From Gammaproteobacteria bacterium (lineage in GTDB: Bacteria > Pseudomonadota > Gammaproteobacteria > Chromatiales > Chromatiaceae), in contig JAUXGQ010000001.1 of NCBI GenBank assembly GCA_030621975.1, positions 1-24,885 of the forward strand: a stretch of 24,885 nucleotides of DNA. Direction: 5' to 3'. Positions within the stretch are counted from its first letter, which is position 1; the number at the start of each line of letters is the position of its first letter. The notes below the pieces were generated by a model. It was not told where the DNA came from. It saw only the letters and a list, made by a program, of their open reading frames with translations, and did no database searches. Positions 15,732-23,532 of this stretch are shown here, one piece after another. Position numbers and translations under genes: made by a program.

Positions 15732-15815
15732 GAGGGCTCATGTGCCACCCAGTCGGCGGGGCAACCCTGGAGAAGTTGGGGATCCGATCAGCAGGTTTCC
15801 CGGTGTAATGCAGTG

Positions 15816-16766
15816 ATGACTATACGCCTTGGCGTTGTGATGGACCCCATCCAGTCCATCAAAACCCACAAAGACAGCACCTTCGCTATGCTGCTGGAGG
15901 CCCAGGCCCGGAACTGGGAAATCAGCTACATGGAACAGCATGACCTGTTCTTGCGTGGAGACCGGGGCTACGGCCGGGTGCGCGAACTTCAGGTGACGGA
16001 CGATCGCAAGGATTGGTACGGGTTCGGCGGAACCGAAACCATCCCACTGGACCAATTGGACGTCATCCTGATGCGCAAGGATCCACCCTTTGACATGGAG
16101 TACATCTACACCACCTATTTGCTCGAGCAGGTGCAGAGTCGTGGCTGTCTGGTGGTCAATCGGGCACAAAGCCTGCGCGATGCCAACGAGAAGCTTTTTA
16201 CACTCCGTTTCCCCCACTGCTGCCCGCCGACCCTCGTGAGCCGCGGTTCTCAGGGTTTCCGGGACTTTCTGGAAAAACATGGTGACATAATCCTCAAACC
16301 TCTGGGCGGCATGGGTGGGGCCTCGATCTTTCGGGTGCGCGTGGGCGATCCCAACATCAATGTCATCTTCGAAACCCTGACCGGGGAAGGCAGCCGCTTC
16401 GCCATGGCGCAAAAATACATCCCGGAGATCAGCGCGGGCGACAAACGCATCCTGCTGATAGACGGCAAACCCGTACCTTACGCCCTGGCGCGCATACCGC
16501 CACCGGGTGAAACCAGAGGCAATCTCGCCGTGGGAGGGCGCGGGGTGGGCGTGCCGCTTTCCGAACGCGATCAGTGGATTGCGGGCCAGGTGGGCCCGGA
16601 ACTGCAAAGACGAGGGCTGGTTTTTGCGGGGCTTGACGTGATTGGGGACTATCTCACCGAAATCAACGTCACCAGCCCAACCTGTATACGCGAGTTAGAC
16701 CAGCAGTTCGGCCTCAATATCAGCGCCCTGCTGTTGGATTGCATCGAGGAGAAGCTTCAGAAATGA
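15816..16766 (+). CDS. gshB: Glutathione synthetase
   Basis: GshB joins gamma-glutamylcysteine and glycine with ATP to make glutathione. The 316-residue ATP-grasp protein begins MTIRLGVVMDPI, and has KDSTFAMLLEAQARNW, the ATP-binding KPLGGMGGASIFRV, and the PPPGETRGNLAVGGRG loop near the glutathione/metal site, ending with a LTEINVTSPT metal-ligand segment. A GTG at 15813 would add one residue; I chose ATG 15816 on family similarity. First gene of a long plus-strand series; its stop overlaps the apbE-like start by ATGA. The gamma-glutamylcysteine synthetase is not in the window. Confidence 0.96.
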   Translation: MTIRLGVVMDPIQSIKTHKDSTFAMLLEAQARNWEISYMEQHDLFLRGDRGYGRVRELQVTDDRKDWYGFGGTETIPLDQLDVILMRKDPPFDMEYIYTTYLLEQVQSRGCLVVNRAQSLRDANEKLFTLRFPHCCPPTLVSRGSQGFRDFLEKHGDIILKPLGGMGGASIFRVRVGDPNINVIFETLTGEGSRFAMAQKYIPEISAGDKRILLIDGKPVPYALARIPPPGETRGNLAVGGRGVGVPLSERDQWIAGQVGPELQRRGLVFAGLDVIGDYLTEINVTSPTCIRELDQQFGLNISALLLDCIEEKLQK

Positions 16767-17836
16767 CCCCTGCTCCGGCAATCGCACTGACGCTGGTGAT
16801 CTCCTGTTCCCTTGTCCTGAGCGGCTGCAAACAATCCTATCCCGCCTACAACACCCGCTTTGCGGCCTTCGGCACCCTGATCGATCTGAGCATCATCGAC
16901 GTGGAACCGGCAAAGGCCGAAAGAGTCAGCGACGCCATCCGGGCGGATTTCGAATATATGAACACCGCCTGGCATCCCTGGAACCCGGGCCCGCTGGAAC
17001 GTGTCAACGAACTGCTGCCCAGCCAACAACCATTCTCCGTGCCTCCTTCCGTCCAGCCACTGATCGAACGCGCCCAGGAACTTTCCAGCAAAAGTGGCGG
17101 CCTCTTCAACCCTGCGACGGGCAAACTGACCGAACTCTGGGGGTTTCATGTGGAGAATCCGGAATGCAAACCGCCGCCTTCCCGCCAAACCATCGCCGAG
17201 CTGGTGAAAGCGGACCCACAGATGAGCGACCTGCACATGCAAGGAATCCAGTTACGCTCCGATAACCCTGCAGTAAAGATCGACTTCGGGGCATTCGCGA
17301 TAGGCTACAGCATCGACCTGGCGATAGAACATCTTCGAGAACTGGGTGTCAACAATGCCATCGTCAATGCCGGGGGCAATCTGCGTGCAATCGGCGATCG
17401 AGACGGACATCCCTGGCGCGTTGTCATACGCCGCCCCAGCGGCACCGGCGTATTTGCAACCATCAACGTGCAGGGCGACGAAAGCGTGTTTACGTCCGGC
17501 GACTATGAACGCAATTTTGTATACAAAGGACACCATTACCACCATATCATCGATCCCAGGACCGGTTACCCCGGACAGGGTACGCGCTCGGTTACCGTAC
17601 TCCACACGGACGCAGCCACGGCCGGCGCCGCGGCAACGGCGCTCTTCGTAGCCGGCGCCAAGCACTGGCACTCGGTAGCCAAAGCCATGGGTATCCGCTA
17701 TGTACTGCTGGTCGACAGTGCCGACACCCTGCACATGAACCCCGCCATGGCCAAACGGATCAGGCTGATGGAACGGGACCAGAATATCGAGCTCAGCCCG
17801 CCTTTGATAGAAACCAAATCGAACTCGTCAGGATAG
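16763..17836 (+). CDS. apbE: ApbE-like FAD:protein FMN transferase family lipoprotein, divergent active site
   Basis: ApbE proteins attach FMN from FAD to Thr/Ser of target proteins, usually outside the cytoplasmic membrane. The 357-residue product has a lipoprotein signal with LSGC (C22), AAFGTLIDLSI, FNPATGKLTELWGFH, NAGGNLRAIG, FTSGDYERNF and HIIDPRTGYP, so family membership is secure. Two usual positions differ: the AKGY-type segment reads AIGYSID (I180), and the Mg-binding Asp of the D-x3-T motif is G288 (AGAAATALF, T292 kept). It may be inactive, metal-altered or specialised. The start ATG overlaps the gshB stop, with GAGGAG upstream; the tonB-like gene follows after 14 bases. No target protein with a flavinylation motif is obvious nearby. 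Confidence 0.85.
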   Translation: MTPAPAIALTLVISCSLVLSGCKQSYPAYNTRFAAFGTLIDLSIIDVEPAKAERVSDAIRADFEYMNTAWHPWNPGPLERVNELLPSQQPFSVPPSVQPLIERAQELSSKSGGLFNPATGKLTELWGFHVENPECKPPPSRQTIAELVKADPQMSDLHMQGIQLRSDNPAVKIDFGAFAIGYSIDLAIEHLRELGVNNAIVNAGGNLRAIGDRDGHPWRVVIRRPSGTGVFATINVQGDESVFTSGDYERNFVYKGHHYHHIIDPRTGYPGQGTRSVTVLHTDAATAGAAATALFVAGAKHWHSVAKAMGIRYVLLVDSADTLHMNPAMAKRIRLMERDQNIELSPPLIETKSNSSG

Positions 17837-17850
17837 ACACGTAAATTCCC

Positions 17851-18735
17851 ATGCAGCTTGTCTATCGAATAGACGTCAACGAAAGACTCGGCCTGACCCT
17901 GGTCCTCGCGATCGGCATGCATGCAATGGCAATCTGGGGAATCAGCTTCGAATTCGAGCGCCCGTCGCCGAGTCGCTCCGACTCTAGTCTGGAAATCATA
18001 GTGGTGCGAAATACCCGTGACCCGGAAGCGGTCGAAAAACCCGAGTTTCTGGCCCAGACAAGCCAGCAAGGAAGCAGCAACAGCGTCGTAAAAACCAGAC
18101 CCAAAGTCGCCGCGCCCGGGTTGCCGGTCCCCACGCCGAGTGACATGGCAAACCCCCCCGCAAGGATTCCCCAGGTCACCGAGCGCCCCCGCGAACCGCA
18201 CAGGAAGGTCATTACGCAAAAGAGTGCACCCAGAAAACGGGCTGCGGACCCGCCGGAACCCAAACCCCCGGAAAAGAAGATCCTCCCCAGCGCCGCCCAG
18301 ATTCTGGCCAGCAGCAGTCAGGAAATCGCCCGCATAACCGCAGCCCTTGACCTCAAGACCGAGGCTTACTCCCAACGCCCCAGGCGCCGGCACATCAGCG
18401 CGAGCACCCAGGAATACAAATACGCGGCCTATCTCGAAGCCTGGAGGAAAAAGATAGAACGCATCGGCAACCTCAATTACCCGGACCAAGCCAAACGCAG
18501 AAAACTGTACGGCAATCTGGTCCTGCACGTGGCCGTGAAGGCGGACGGGAGTGTGGAGCGCATCAGCATCCGAAAGTCCTCCGGCTACAAGATCCTGGAC
18601 GACGCGGCTATAAGCATCGTCAGGCTGGCCGCCCCGTTCGCTCCGTTTCCCAGGGAAATCCGGGAAGAAACAGACATTCTCGACATCACCCGCACCTGGC
18701 AGTTCCTGAACAACAACCGGCTCGGTTGGAAATGA
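17851..18735 (+). CDS. TonB-family energy transducer (TonB3-like)
   Basis: A 294-residue protein with a short cytoplasmic N-terminus, one membrane anchor at about 13-33 containing H24, a Pro/Lys-rich periplasmic stretch (about 100-150) and a C-terminal TonB domain (about 195-290: YLEAWRKKIERIGNLNYPDQ, LVLHVAVKADGSVERISIRKSSG, LDDAAISIVRLAAPFAPFP). TonB passes proton-motive energy from ExbB-ExbD to outer-membrane receptors. No exbB, exbD or receptor lies here. In P. aeruginosa the gene in this place (next to gshB and pilG) is tonB3, reported to affect twitching and pilus assembly, so a pilus-related role is a reasonable inference. The ribosome site is weak. Confidence 0.88.
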   Translation: MQLVYRIDVNERLGLTLVLAIGMHAMAIWGISFEFERPSPSRSDSSLEIIVVRNTRDPEAVEKPEFLAQTSQQGSSNSVVKTRPKVAAPGLPVPTPSDMANPPARIPQVTERPREPHRKVITQKSAPRKRAADPPEPKPPEKKILPSAAQILASSSQEIARITAALDLKTEAYSQRPRRRHISASTQEYKYAAYLEAWRKKIERIGNLNYPDQAKRRKLYGNLVLHVAVKADGSVERISIRKSSGYKILDDAAISIVRLAAPFAPFPREIREETDILDITRTWQFLNNNRLGWK

Positions 18736-18783
18736 GGCAAGAGAGAGCTTGCAGCCGACCCGCAGGGATCGGATACTATCGCC

Positions 18784-19344
18784 ATGCGCATCGAGTCGAA
18801 CCTGACCAATCACTTTCTGATCGCCATGCCGGGTCTTCAGGATCCCAATTTTTATCGCACGGTCACCTACATTTGCGAACATAACGATCAGGGGGCCATG
18901 GGCATAGTGATCAACCGGCCCATGAGTATTCAGCTGGGAGAGATCCTCGGGCAGATGGAGATCCCGGCCAAACCAGGGGCCGTGAATCAACGCGTATTCG
19001 TGGGCGGACCGGTACAGGTAGACCGGGGGTTCGTTTTGCATCCGTCGGAGCGGCACTGGGATTCAACCCTCGAAATCACCCCCGAGATCAGCGTCACCAC
19101 ATCCCGCGACATTCTCGAGGCCATGGCCGCCGACGAGGGTCCGAATCTGAGTCTGATCGCGCTCGGTTATGCGGGCTGGGGAGGCCAACAGCTGGAAGAC
19201 GAAATGGCCGCCAACGCCTGGCTCAGCGGTCCGGCGGATCTGGACATCATTTTTCGGCGGCCCGCGAAAGAACGTTGGGAAGCCGCAGCCCGGCTGCTGG
19301 GCGTGGATCTGAACCTGATGTCCGGTGATGCGGGTCACGCCTGA
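18784..19344 (+). CDS. yqgE: YqgE/AlgH family protein (UPF0301)
   Basis: A 186-residue cytoplasmic protein with the family's signature: NHFLIAMPGLQDPNFYRTV near the start, GAMGIVINRP, VFVGGPVQVDRGFVLH, and ALGYAGWGGQQLEDE. The biochemical role of the family is not settled; a Pseudomonas member was named AlgH for an effect on alginate. It is almost always next to ruvX (yqgF), as here, with a 31-base gap. The start is the only ATG fitting the conserved N-terminus; the ribosome site is poor. Confidence 0.93.
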   Translation: MRIESNLTNHFLIAMPGLQDPNFYRTVTYICEHNDQGAMGIVINRPMSIQLGEILGQMEIPAKPGAVNQRVFVGGPVQVDRGFVLHPSERHWDSTLEITPEISVTTSRDILEAMAADEGPNLSLIALGYAGWGGQQLEDEMAANAWLSGPADLDIIFRRPAKERWEAAARLLGVDLNLMSGDAGHA

Positions 19345-19375
19345 CGCCAATCACCGGCTGGGTTAGACTCGAACC

Positions 19376-19801
19376 ATGACGCACCGGTTGCTCGGTTTCG
19401 ATTACGGCCCGCGCAAGATCGGCATTGCCGTCGGTCAGACCCTGACCGGCACCGCCTCGCCGCTGCAGACCCTGCGCGCCGTCAAGGGAAAACCGGACTG
19501 GGAGAGTATCAACGGGTTGATCGAAACCTGGCAGCCCGATGCCCTGGTCGTGGGTCTTCCTTACAACATGGATGACACCGAGTCAGAGCTGGCACCTCGC
19601 GCCAAGCGCTTCGCGCGCCAGCTCGAAGGCCGCTACCGACGCAAGGTATACTTGGTCGATGAACGTCTGACCTCCCGCGAGGCACGTCGAGCGGTGCCGG
19701 GCAAGATAAAAAAAATCGAAACCCTGGATGCACTTGCGGCAAAACTGATCCTGGAAACCTGGTTAAGTGAGCACAAACAAGACATACATGGGGCCGGATG
19801 A
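19376..19801 (+). CDS. ruvX: RuvX/YqgF RNase H-fold nuclease
   Basis: A 141-residue RNase H-like protein: LGFDYGPRKIGIAVG (catalytic D9), VVGLPYNMDD, VYLVDERLTSREA (acidic residue of the second site) and a C-terminal TLDALAAKLIL with the third Asp. Family members act in 16S rRNA 5'-end maturation and were proposed as Holliday junction resolvases. It is complete. It overlaps the pyrR start by 35 bases, consistent with one transcript. Confidence 0.94.
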   Translation: MTHRLLGFDYGPRKIGIAVGQTLTGTASPLQTLRAVKGKPDWESINGLIETWQPDALVVGLPYNMDDTESELAPRAKRFARQLEGRYRRKVYLVDERLTSREARRAVPGKIKKIETLDALAAKLILETWLSEHKQDIHGAG

Positions 19802-20333
19802 GATTCGGGCGTTCATCGAGGCGATGGCGTCTGACCTGGCTAAGTACCTGGCGAGGGCGGGGGTCGAGAAACCCATTATGGTCGGCATCCGCACCGGCGG
19901 CGTATGGCTGGCGGAACGCCTGCATGGGCTCCTGGAACTGGAGGAACCCTTGGGCACCCTGGATATCTCCTTTTACCGTGACGACTTCACCCGCATCGGC
20001 TTGAATCCGGAGGTGCACCCGTCCAACCTTCCCGTGCCGGTGGGCGATCGGCACATCATTCTGGTAGATGACGTGCTGCATACCGGGCGCACCATCCGCG
20101 CCGCACTCAATGAAATCTTCGACTACGGCCGGCCGACGTCGGTCGTATTGGCGGCCCTGGTGGAGCGAAGCGGTCACGAACTGCCCATTCAGGCCGACGT
20201 CGTCGCCATACGCCCGGACCTCGAAGCGGGGGAACATATCACCCTCACCGGCCCAGAACCCCTGGGACTGGTGATCGGACGCGCCTCAAACCGCGTATCC
20301 CGGGAACACGAACAGCAGGCAGGCAAGACGTGA
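19767..20333 (+). CDS. pyrR: PyrR-like pyrimidine regulator / uracil phosphoribosyltransferase
   Basis: A 188-residue type I phosphoribosyltransferase with the PRPP loop VDDVLHTGRT (100-109) and IRTGGVWLAERL (41-52), fitting the PyrR family. PyrR binds pyr mRNA in Gram-positives and also has uracil phosphoribosyltransferase activity; in pseudomonads it lies just before pyrB, as here. It begins at GTG 19767 inside ruvX; ATG 19788 is an alternative that removes seven residues. The pyrB start overlaps its stop by GTGA. I see no PyrR-type attenuator. Confidence 0.93.
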   Translation: MSTNKTYMGPDEIRAFIEAMASDLAKYLARAGVEKPIMVGIRTGGVWLAERLHGLLELEEPLGTLDISFYRDDFTRIGLNPEVHPSNLPVPVGDRHIILVDDVLHTGRTIRAALNEIFDYGRPTSVVLAALVERSGHELPIQADVVAIRPDLEAGEHITLTGPEPLGLVIGRASNRVSREHEQQAGKT

Positions 20334-21340
20334 GCATGGCCCGGCGGGACATCCAGCTTGATGAAGAAGGCAGACTCAGGCACTTTTTGACCATCGAAGG
20401 GCTTGATCAGCCGCTGCTGACGGAGATCCTGGACAAGGCCGAAGGCTTCATCGGCGTGTCCCAACAGGCCATCAAGAAAGTGCCCCTGTGCCGCGGCAAA
20501 ATCATCACCAATCTGTTTTTTGAAACCAGCACCAGGACCCGGACCACCTTCGAGCTCGCCGCCAAGCGCCTGTCGGCCGACGTCCTCAGCCTCAATATCA
20601 GCACCTCCGCAACAACCAAGGGCGAAACCCTGCTCGACACGCTGCGCAACCTCGAAGCCATGCACTGCGATATGTTCGTGGTGCGCCACGCCGACAGTGG
20701 GGCGGCCCATTTCATCGCCCAACACAGCGCGCCGCACGTCAGCGTCATAAACGCCGGCGACGGGCGTCATGCCCATCCCACCCAGGCGATGCTGGATATG
20801 CTCACCATCCGGCGGATAAAGGGAGAATTCGTCAAACTGCGGGTGGCTATCGTCGGTGATATCCTCAATTCCCGGGTTGCCCGCTCCCAGATTCATGCCC
20901 TCAACACCCTGGGCACCTCGGAGGTGCGGGTTATTGCCCCCTATACCCTGCTACCGGCGGAGTCCCGCTCCCTGGGGGTACATGTTTACCATGATCTTCA
21001 GGAGGGCATCCGTGACGTGGACGTGGTGATTATGCTGCGCCTGCAACGGGAGCGTATGCGTGGGGCGATGCTGCCCAGCGAGCATGAATACTTCCAGCTT
21101 TACGGTCTCACCGAACAGCGTCTGCGCGCCGCGAAACCGGACGTCATCGTCATGCACCCAGGTCCGATCAACCGCGGCGTAGAGATGGACTCCCAGGTGG
21201 CCGACGGCCCCCGCTCCGTGATCCTGCAACAGGTCAGCCACGGTATCGCCGTGCGGATGGCGGTCATGTCCATGTGCATAGGCACTCAGAACGCCCGCAT
21301 TGCGAGACGGGAAGCAAGCGTTTCAGGTTTAAACCCATGA
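20330..21340 (+). CDS. pyrB: Aspartate carbamoyltransferase catalytic chain
   Basis: PyrB condenses carbamoyl phosphate and aspartate in UMP synthesis. The 336-residue product has the carbamoyl-phosphate loop ETSTRTRTTFE (S67-T72 core), HPTQ (149-152), VVIMLRLQRERM and MHPGPINRGVE. The extended N-terminus (GRLRHFLTIEGLDQPLL) and overall text match the pseudomonad class that forms a dodecamer with an inactive PyrC'. Start GTG 20330 (GTGA overlap with pyrR) or ATG 20336. Its stop overlaps pyrC' by ATGA, so the partners are made together. No pyrI regulatory subunit is present, as expected for this class. Confidence 0.96.
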   Translation: MSMARRDIQLDEEGRLRHFLTIEGLDQPLLTEILDKAEGFIGVSQQAIKKVPLCRGKIITNLFFETSTRTRTTFELAAKRLSADVLSLNISTSATTKGETLLDTLRNLEAMHCDMFVVRHADSGAAHFIAQHSAPHVSVINAGDGRHAHPTQAMLDMLTIRRIKGEFVKLRVAIVGDILNSRVARSQIHALNTLGTSEVRVIAPYTLLPAESRSLGVHVYHDLQEGIRDVDVVIMLRLQRERMRGAMLPSEHEYFQLYGLTEQRLRAAKPDVIVMHPGPINRGVEMDSQVADGPRSVILQQVSHGIAVRMAVMSMCIGTQNARIARREASVSGLNP

Positions 21341-22632
21341 CGAACGCCAGCAGCATCAGTATTCAAAACGGCCGGCTCGTCGATCCAGCTAACGGCATAG
21401 ACGAGCCACGCGACCTGCATATCGCGGCTGGCAAAGTCCTGGCTACTGGCAGCCCCCCCGAGGGATTCCAGCCTGATCTCAGGATAGACGCCAGCGGCCA
21501 GGTGGTCTGCCCGGGGCTTGTGGACCTGTGCGCCCGGCTGCGGGAACCCGGGGAGGAGCACAAGGCGACCATCGCCAGTGAAAGCGCTGCCGCGGCCGGC
21601 GCCGGAATCACCACCCTGTGCTGCCCACCGGACACCGATCCCATTGTCGACACCCCGGCGGTAGCGGAGCTGATCCGGCGCAAGGCCTTGCAGGCGGGGC
21701 TGGCCCGGGTACTACCCATGGGCGCACTGACCCGGGGCCTCAAAGGGGAACAGCTGAGTGAAATGGCTGCCCTCAAGCAGGCCGGCTGTCATGTGATGAG
21801 CAACGGCGCCAGGCCCCTGCACAGCACATTGGTTGAACGCAGGGCCCTGGAATACGCAACGACGTTCGGCCTGACCTGTTTCCTGAACCCCGAGGACCTG
21901 TCGCTGCGCGACCAGGGCTGCGCCCATGAGGGGGCGGTCGGCTGTCGATTGGGGCTGCCCGGCATCCCGGTAGCTGCCGAAACCGTGGCCGTGGCCCGGG
22001 ATCTGGCGCTGATCGAGCAAACCCGGGCAAGCATCCATTTCCGGGGATTGTCAACGGCCGCCGCGGTACGCATGCTGCGCCGCGCCCACAAGGAGCAATT
22101 GCGAGTCACTGCGGATGTCAGCGCCCATCAACTCCATCTCACCGAAATGGATCTGGATGGCTTCAACAGCAACTGCCACGTAGAACCACCGCTGCGCTCC
22201 CTGACTGACCGGGATGCGTTGCGCCAGGCCCTGGCAGACGGCGTCATCTCCGCCGTCTGTTCCGATCACCAGCCCCATGAGCCGGATGCTAAACAGGCCC
22301 CTTTCCCGGCCACCGCCCCCGGTATTTCGGCCTTGGAGACCCTGCTCCCGCTGACCCTGAAACTGGTCTCGGAAGGGGTCATGCCGATGGCCGATGCCCT
22401 TGCGCGGCTGACCATCGGACCGGCTCGAATACTCGGCCTGGAGGTGGGCAGGCTGAATGTGGGAAACACTGCCGACGTATGCGTGTTCGACCCGAATCGC
22501 ACTTGGCGGCTGGATCCCGAAAAAATGCTGAGCCAGGGCCACAACACCCCCTTCGCAGGTTGGGAGTTCAGTGCTCGAGTCACCTGCACGCTGCTGGCCG
22601 GGCGGGTCGTTTACCGGCAACCAGATCGGTGA
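21337..22632 (+). CDS. pyrC': Dihydroorotase-like PyrC', non-catalytic partner of PyrB
   Basis: 431 residues with the amidohydrolase/dihydroorotase fold (IQNGRLVDPANGI, CPGLVDLCARLREPG, VTADVSAHQLHL, VCSDHQPHE). The metal-binding HxH of active enzymes (DLHVHLREPG) reads C65-A-R67, and the later HIS-type His is absent (IHFRGLS), so hydrolysis is very unlikely. In Pseudomonas such a PyrC' is required for assembly of the PyrB dodecamer. ATG 21337 overlaps the pyrB stop; an upstream in-frame start at 21274 lies inside pyrB and is not likely. An active dihydroorotase must be elsewhere. Confidence 0.93.
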   Translation: MTNASSISIQNGRLVDPANGIDEPRDLHIAAGKVLATGSPPEGFQPDLRIDASGQVVCPGLVDLCARLREPGEEHKATIASESAAAAGAGITTLCCPPDTDPIVDTPAVAELIRRKALQAGLARVLPMGALTRGLKGEQLSEMAALKQAGCHVMSNGARPLHSTLVERRALEYATTFGLTCFLNPEDLSLRDQGCAHEGAVGCRLGLPGIPVAAETVAVARDLALIEQTRASIHFRGLSTAAAVRMLRRAHKEQLRVTADVSAHQLHLTEMDLDGFNSNCHVEPPLRSLTDRDALRQALADGVISAVCSDHQPHEPDAKQAPFPATAPGISALETLLPLTLKLVSEGVMPMADALARLTIGPARILGLEVGRLNVGNTADVCVFDPNRTWRLDPEKMLSQGHNTPFAGWEFSARVTCTLLAGRVVYRQPDR

Positions 22633-22653
22633 GCGCTGGTCGGCTCAACGGCG

Positions 22654-23532
22654 ATGGATAAAAGACCCCATCGCGACACCATCTTCCTGGAGGAGGCTGA
22701 AGTACTCGACCACGAAGCCTTCGAGGGAGATCAGTACACCCTGCGGATCAGGGCACCGGAATGCGCCGCTCATGCCCGCCCGGGCGCGTTTGTCCATCTG
22801 CAATGCGATCGACTGCGACCCCTGCGCCGCCCCTTGTCTATCATGCGGGCCTCCGGGGATGAGGGCTGGGTAGATTTTCTCTACAAGGCCGTGGGGGACG
22901 GCACCCGCCTGCTGGCGGAGCGCAAACCCGGGGAGCACATCAGCGCACTGGGGCCTATCGGCCGGCCATTCCAGACACACCCGGATCGGTCGCGGCCATT
23001 GCTGATCGGGGGAGGCGTGGGGATGCCACCCATGATCTTTCTCGCCGACGCGCTGCGCCGGCAAGCCAGCTTCCGCCCCTTTGCCATCCTCGGTTCTGAG
23101 GTGCCGTTCCCGTTCAAGGCGCGACCGTCGCAGATCCTGGTGCCCGGGATACCCGATGGCACCATCGCGGCCATGCCCTTGCTGGACGACTGGCAGGTTC
23201 CCAGCCGCCTGGCCAGCCTCCAGGGTTATCCAGGCTGTTTTCAGGGTTTCGTAACGGACCTGGCGGGGCGCTGGATCGAGACTCTGGACAGTCAACAACG
23301 CCGGGAGGTGGAGGTTTTCGCCTGTGGACCCCATCCCATGCTGGAAGCTGTGGCGAAACTGGCCGCCGACTACGGGTTACCCTGTCAGGTTTCCCTGGAA
23401 GAATTCATGGCATGCGGCGTGGGTGGCTGCGCCGGATGTACGGTGCAGGTCACGACACCGGACGGACCGGCGATGCAGCGCGTGTGCGTGGACGGTCCCG
23501 TGTTCGATGCAACCCGGGTGTTTCCTACATAA
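22654..23532 (+). CDS. pyrK: PyrK-like dihydroorotate dehydrogenase electron-transfer subunit
   Basis: 292 residues of the ferredoxin-reductase type: FAD-binding RPLSIMRA, LLIGGGVGMPPMIFLADAL for NAD(P), and a C-terminal 2Fe-2S cluster motif C254-x4-C259-x2-C262-x15-C278 ending VCVDGPVF. This is the PyrK arrangement: it passes electrons from the PyrD (class 1B) flavin to NAD. No pyrD is in the window, and most Gammaproteobacteria use a quinone-linked PyrD that needs no PyrK. It lies 21 bases after pyrC', so is probably part of the pyr series, with a weak ribosome site. It overlaps the pilT end by eight bases tail to tail. Other oxidoreductase roles are possible. Confidence 0.87.
   Translation: MDKRPHRDTIFLEEAEVLDHEAFEGDQYTLRIRAPECAAHARPGAFVHLQCDRLRPLRRPLSIMRASGDEGWVDFLYKAVGDGTRLLAERKPGEHISALGPIGRPFQTHPDRSRPLLIGGGVGMPPMIFLADALRRQASFRPFAILGSEVPFPFKARPSQILVPGIPDGTIAAMPLLDDWQVPSRLASLQGYPGCFQGFVTDLAGRWIETLDSQQRREVEVFACGPHPMLEAVAKLAADYGLPCQVSLEEFMACGVGGCAGCTVQVTTPDGPAMQRVCVDGPVFDATRVFPT

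Larger units (their letters stand above)
15314..15815. other. Divergent pilG / gshB control region
   Basis: About 500 bases with no supported gene. It contains a nested hairpin in the presumed pilG leader, a gshB promoter candidate, a TTGTCGACAA palindrome (15477-15486), an AT-rich TTTTTAAAAA (15600-15609), and a minus-strand TATAGT that could be a -10 for pilG but lacks a good -35. A TGTGA half-site beside the AT-rich stretch is too weak to call a CRP/Vfr site. Confidence 0.5.

Noticed and set aside
16763..17836. apbE-like gene as a pseudogene
   Set aside because: The frame is full length with an intact lipobox and most family motifs; two substitutions alone do not show decay.
17698..19056. 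452-codon minus-strand open frame opposite apbE, tonB and yqgE
   Set aside because: It spans parts of three real genes on the opposite strand; a shadow of GC-rich codon bias.
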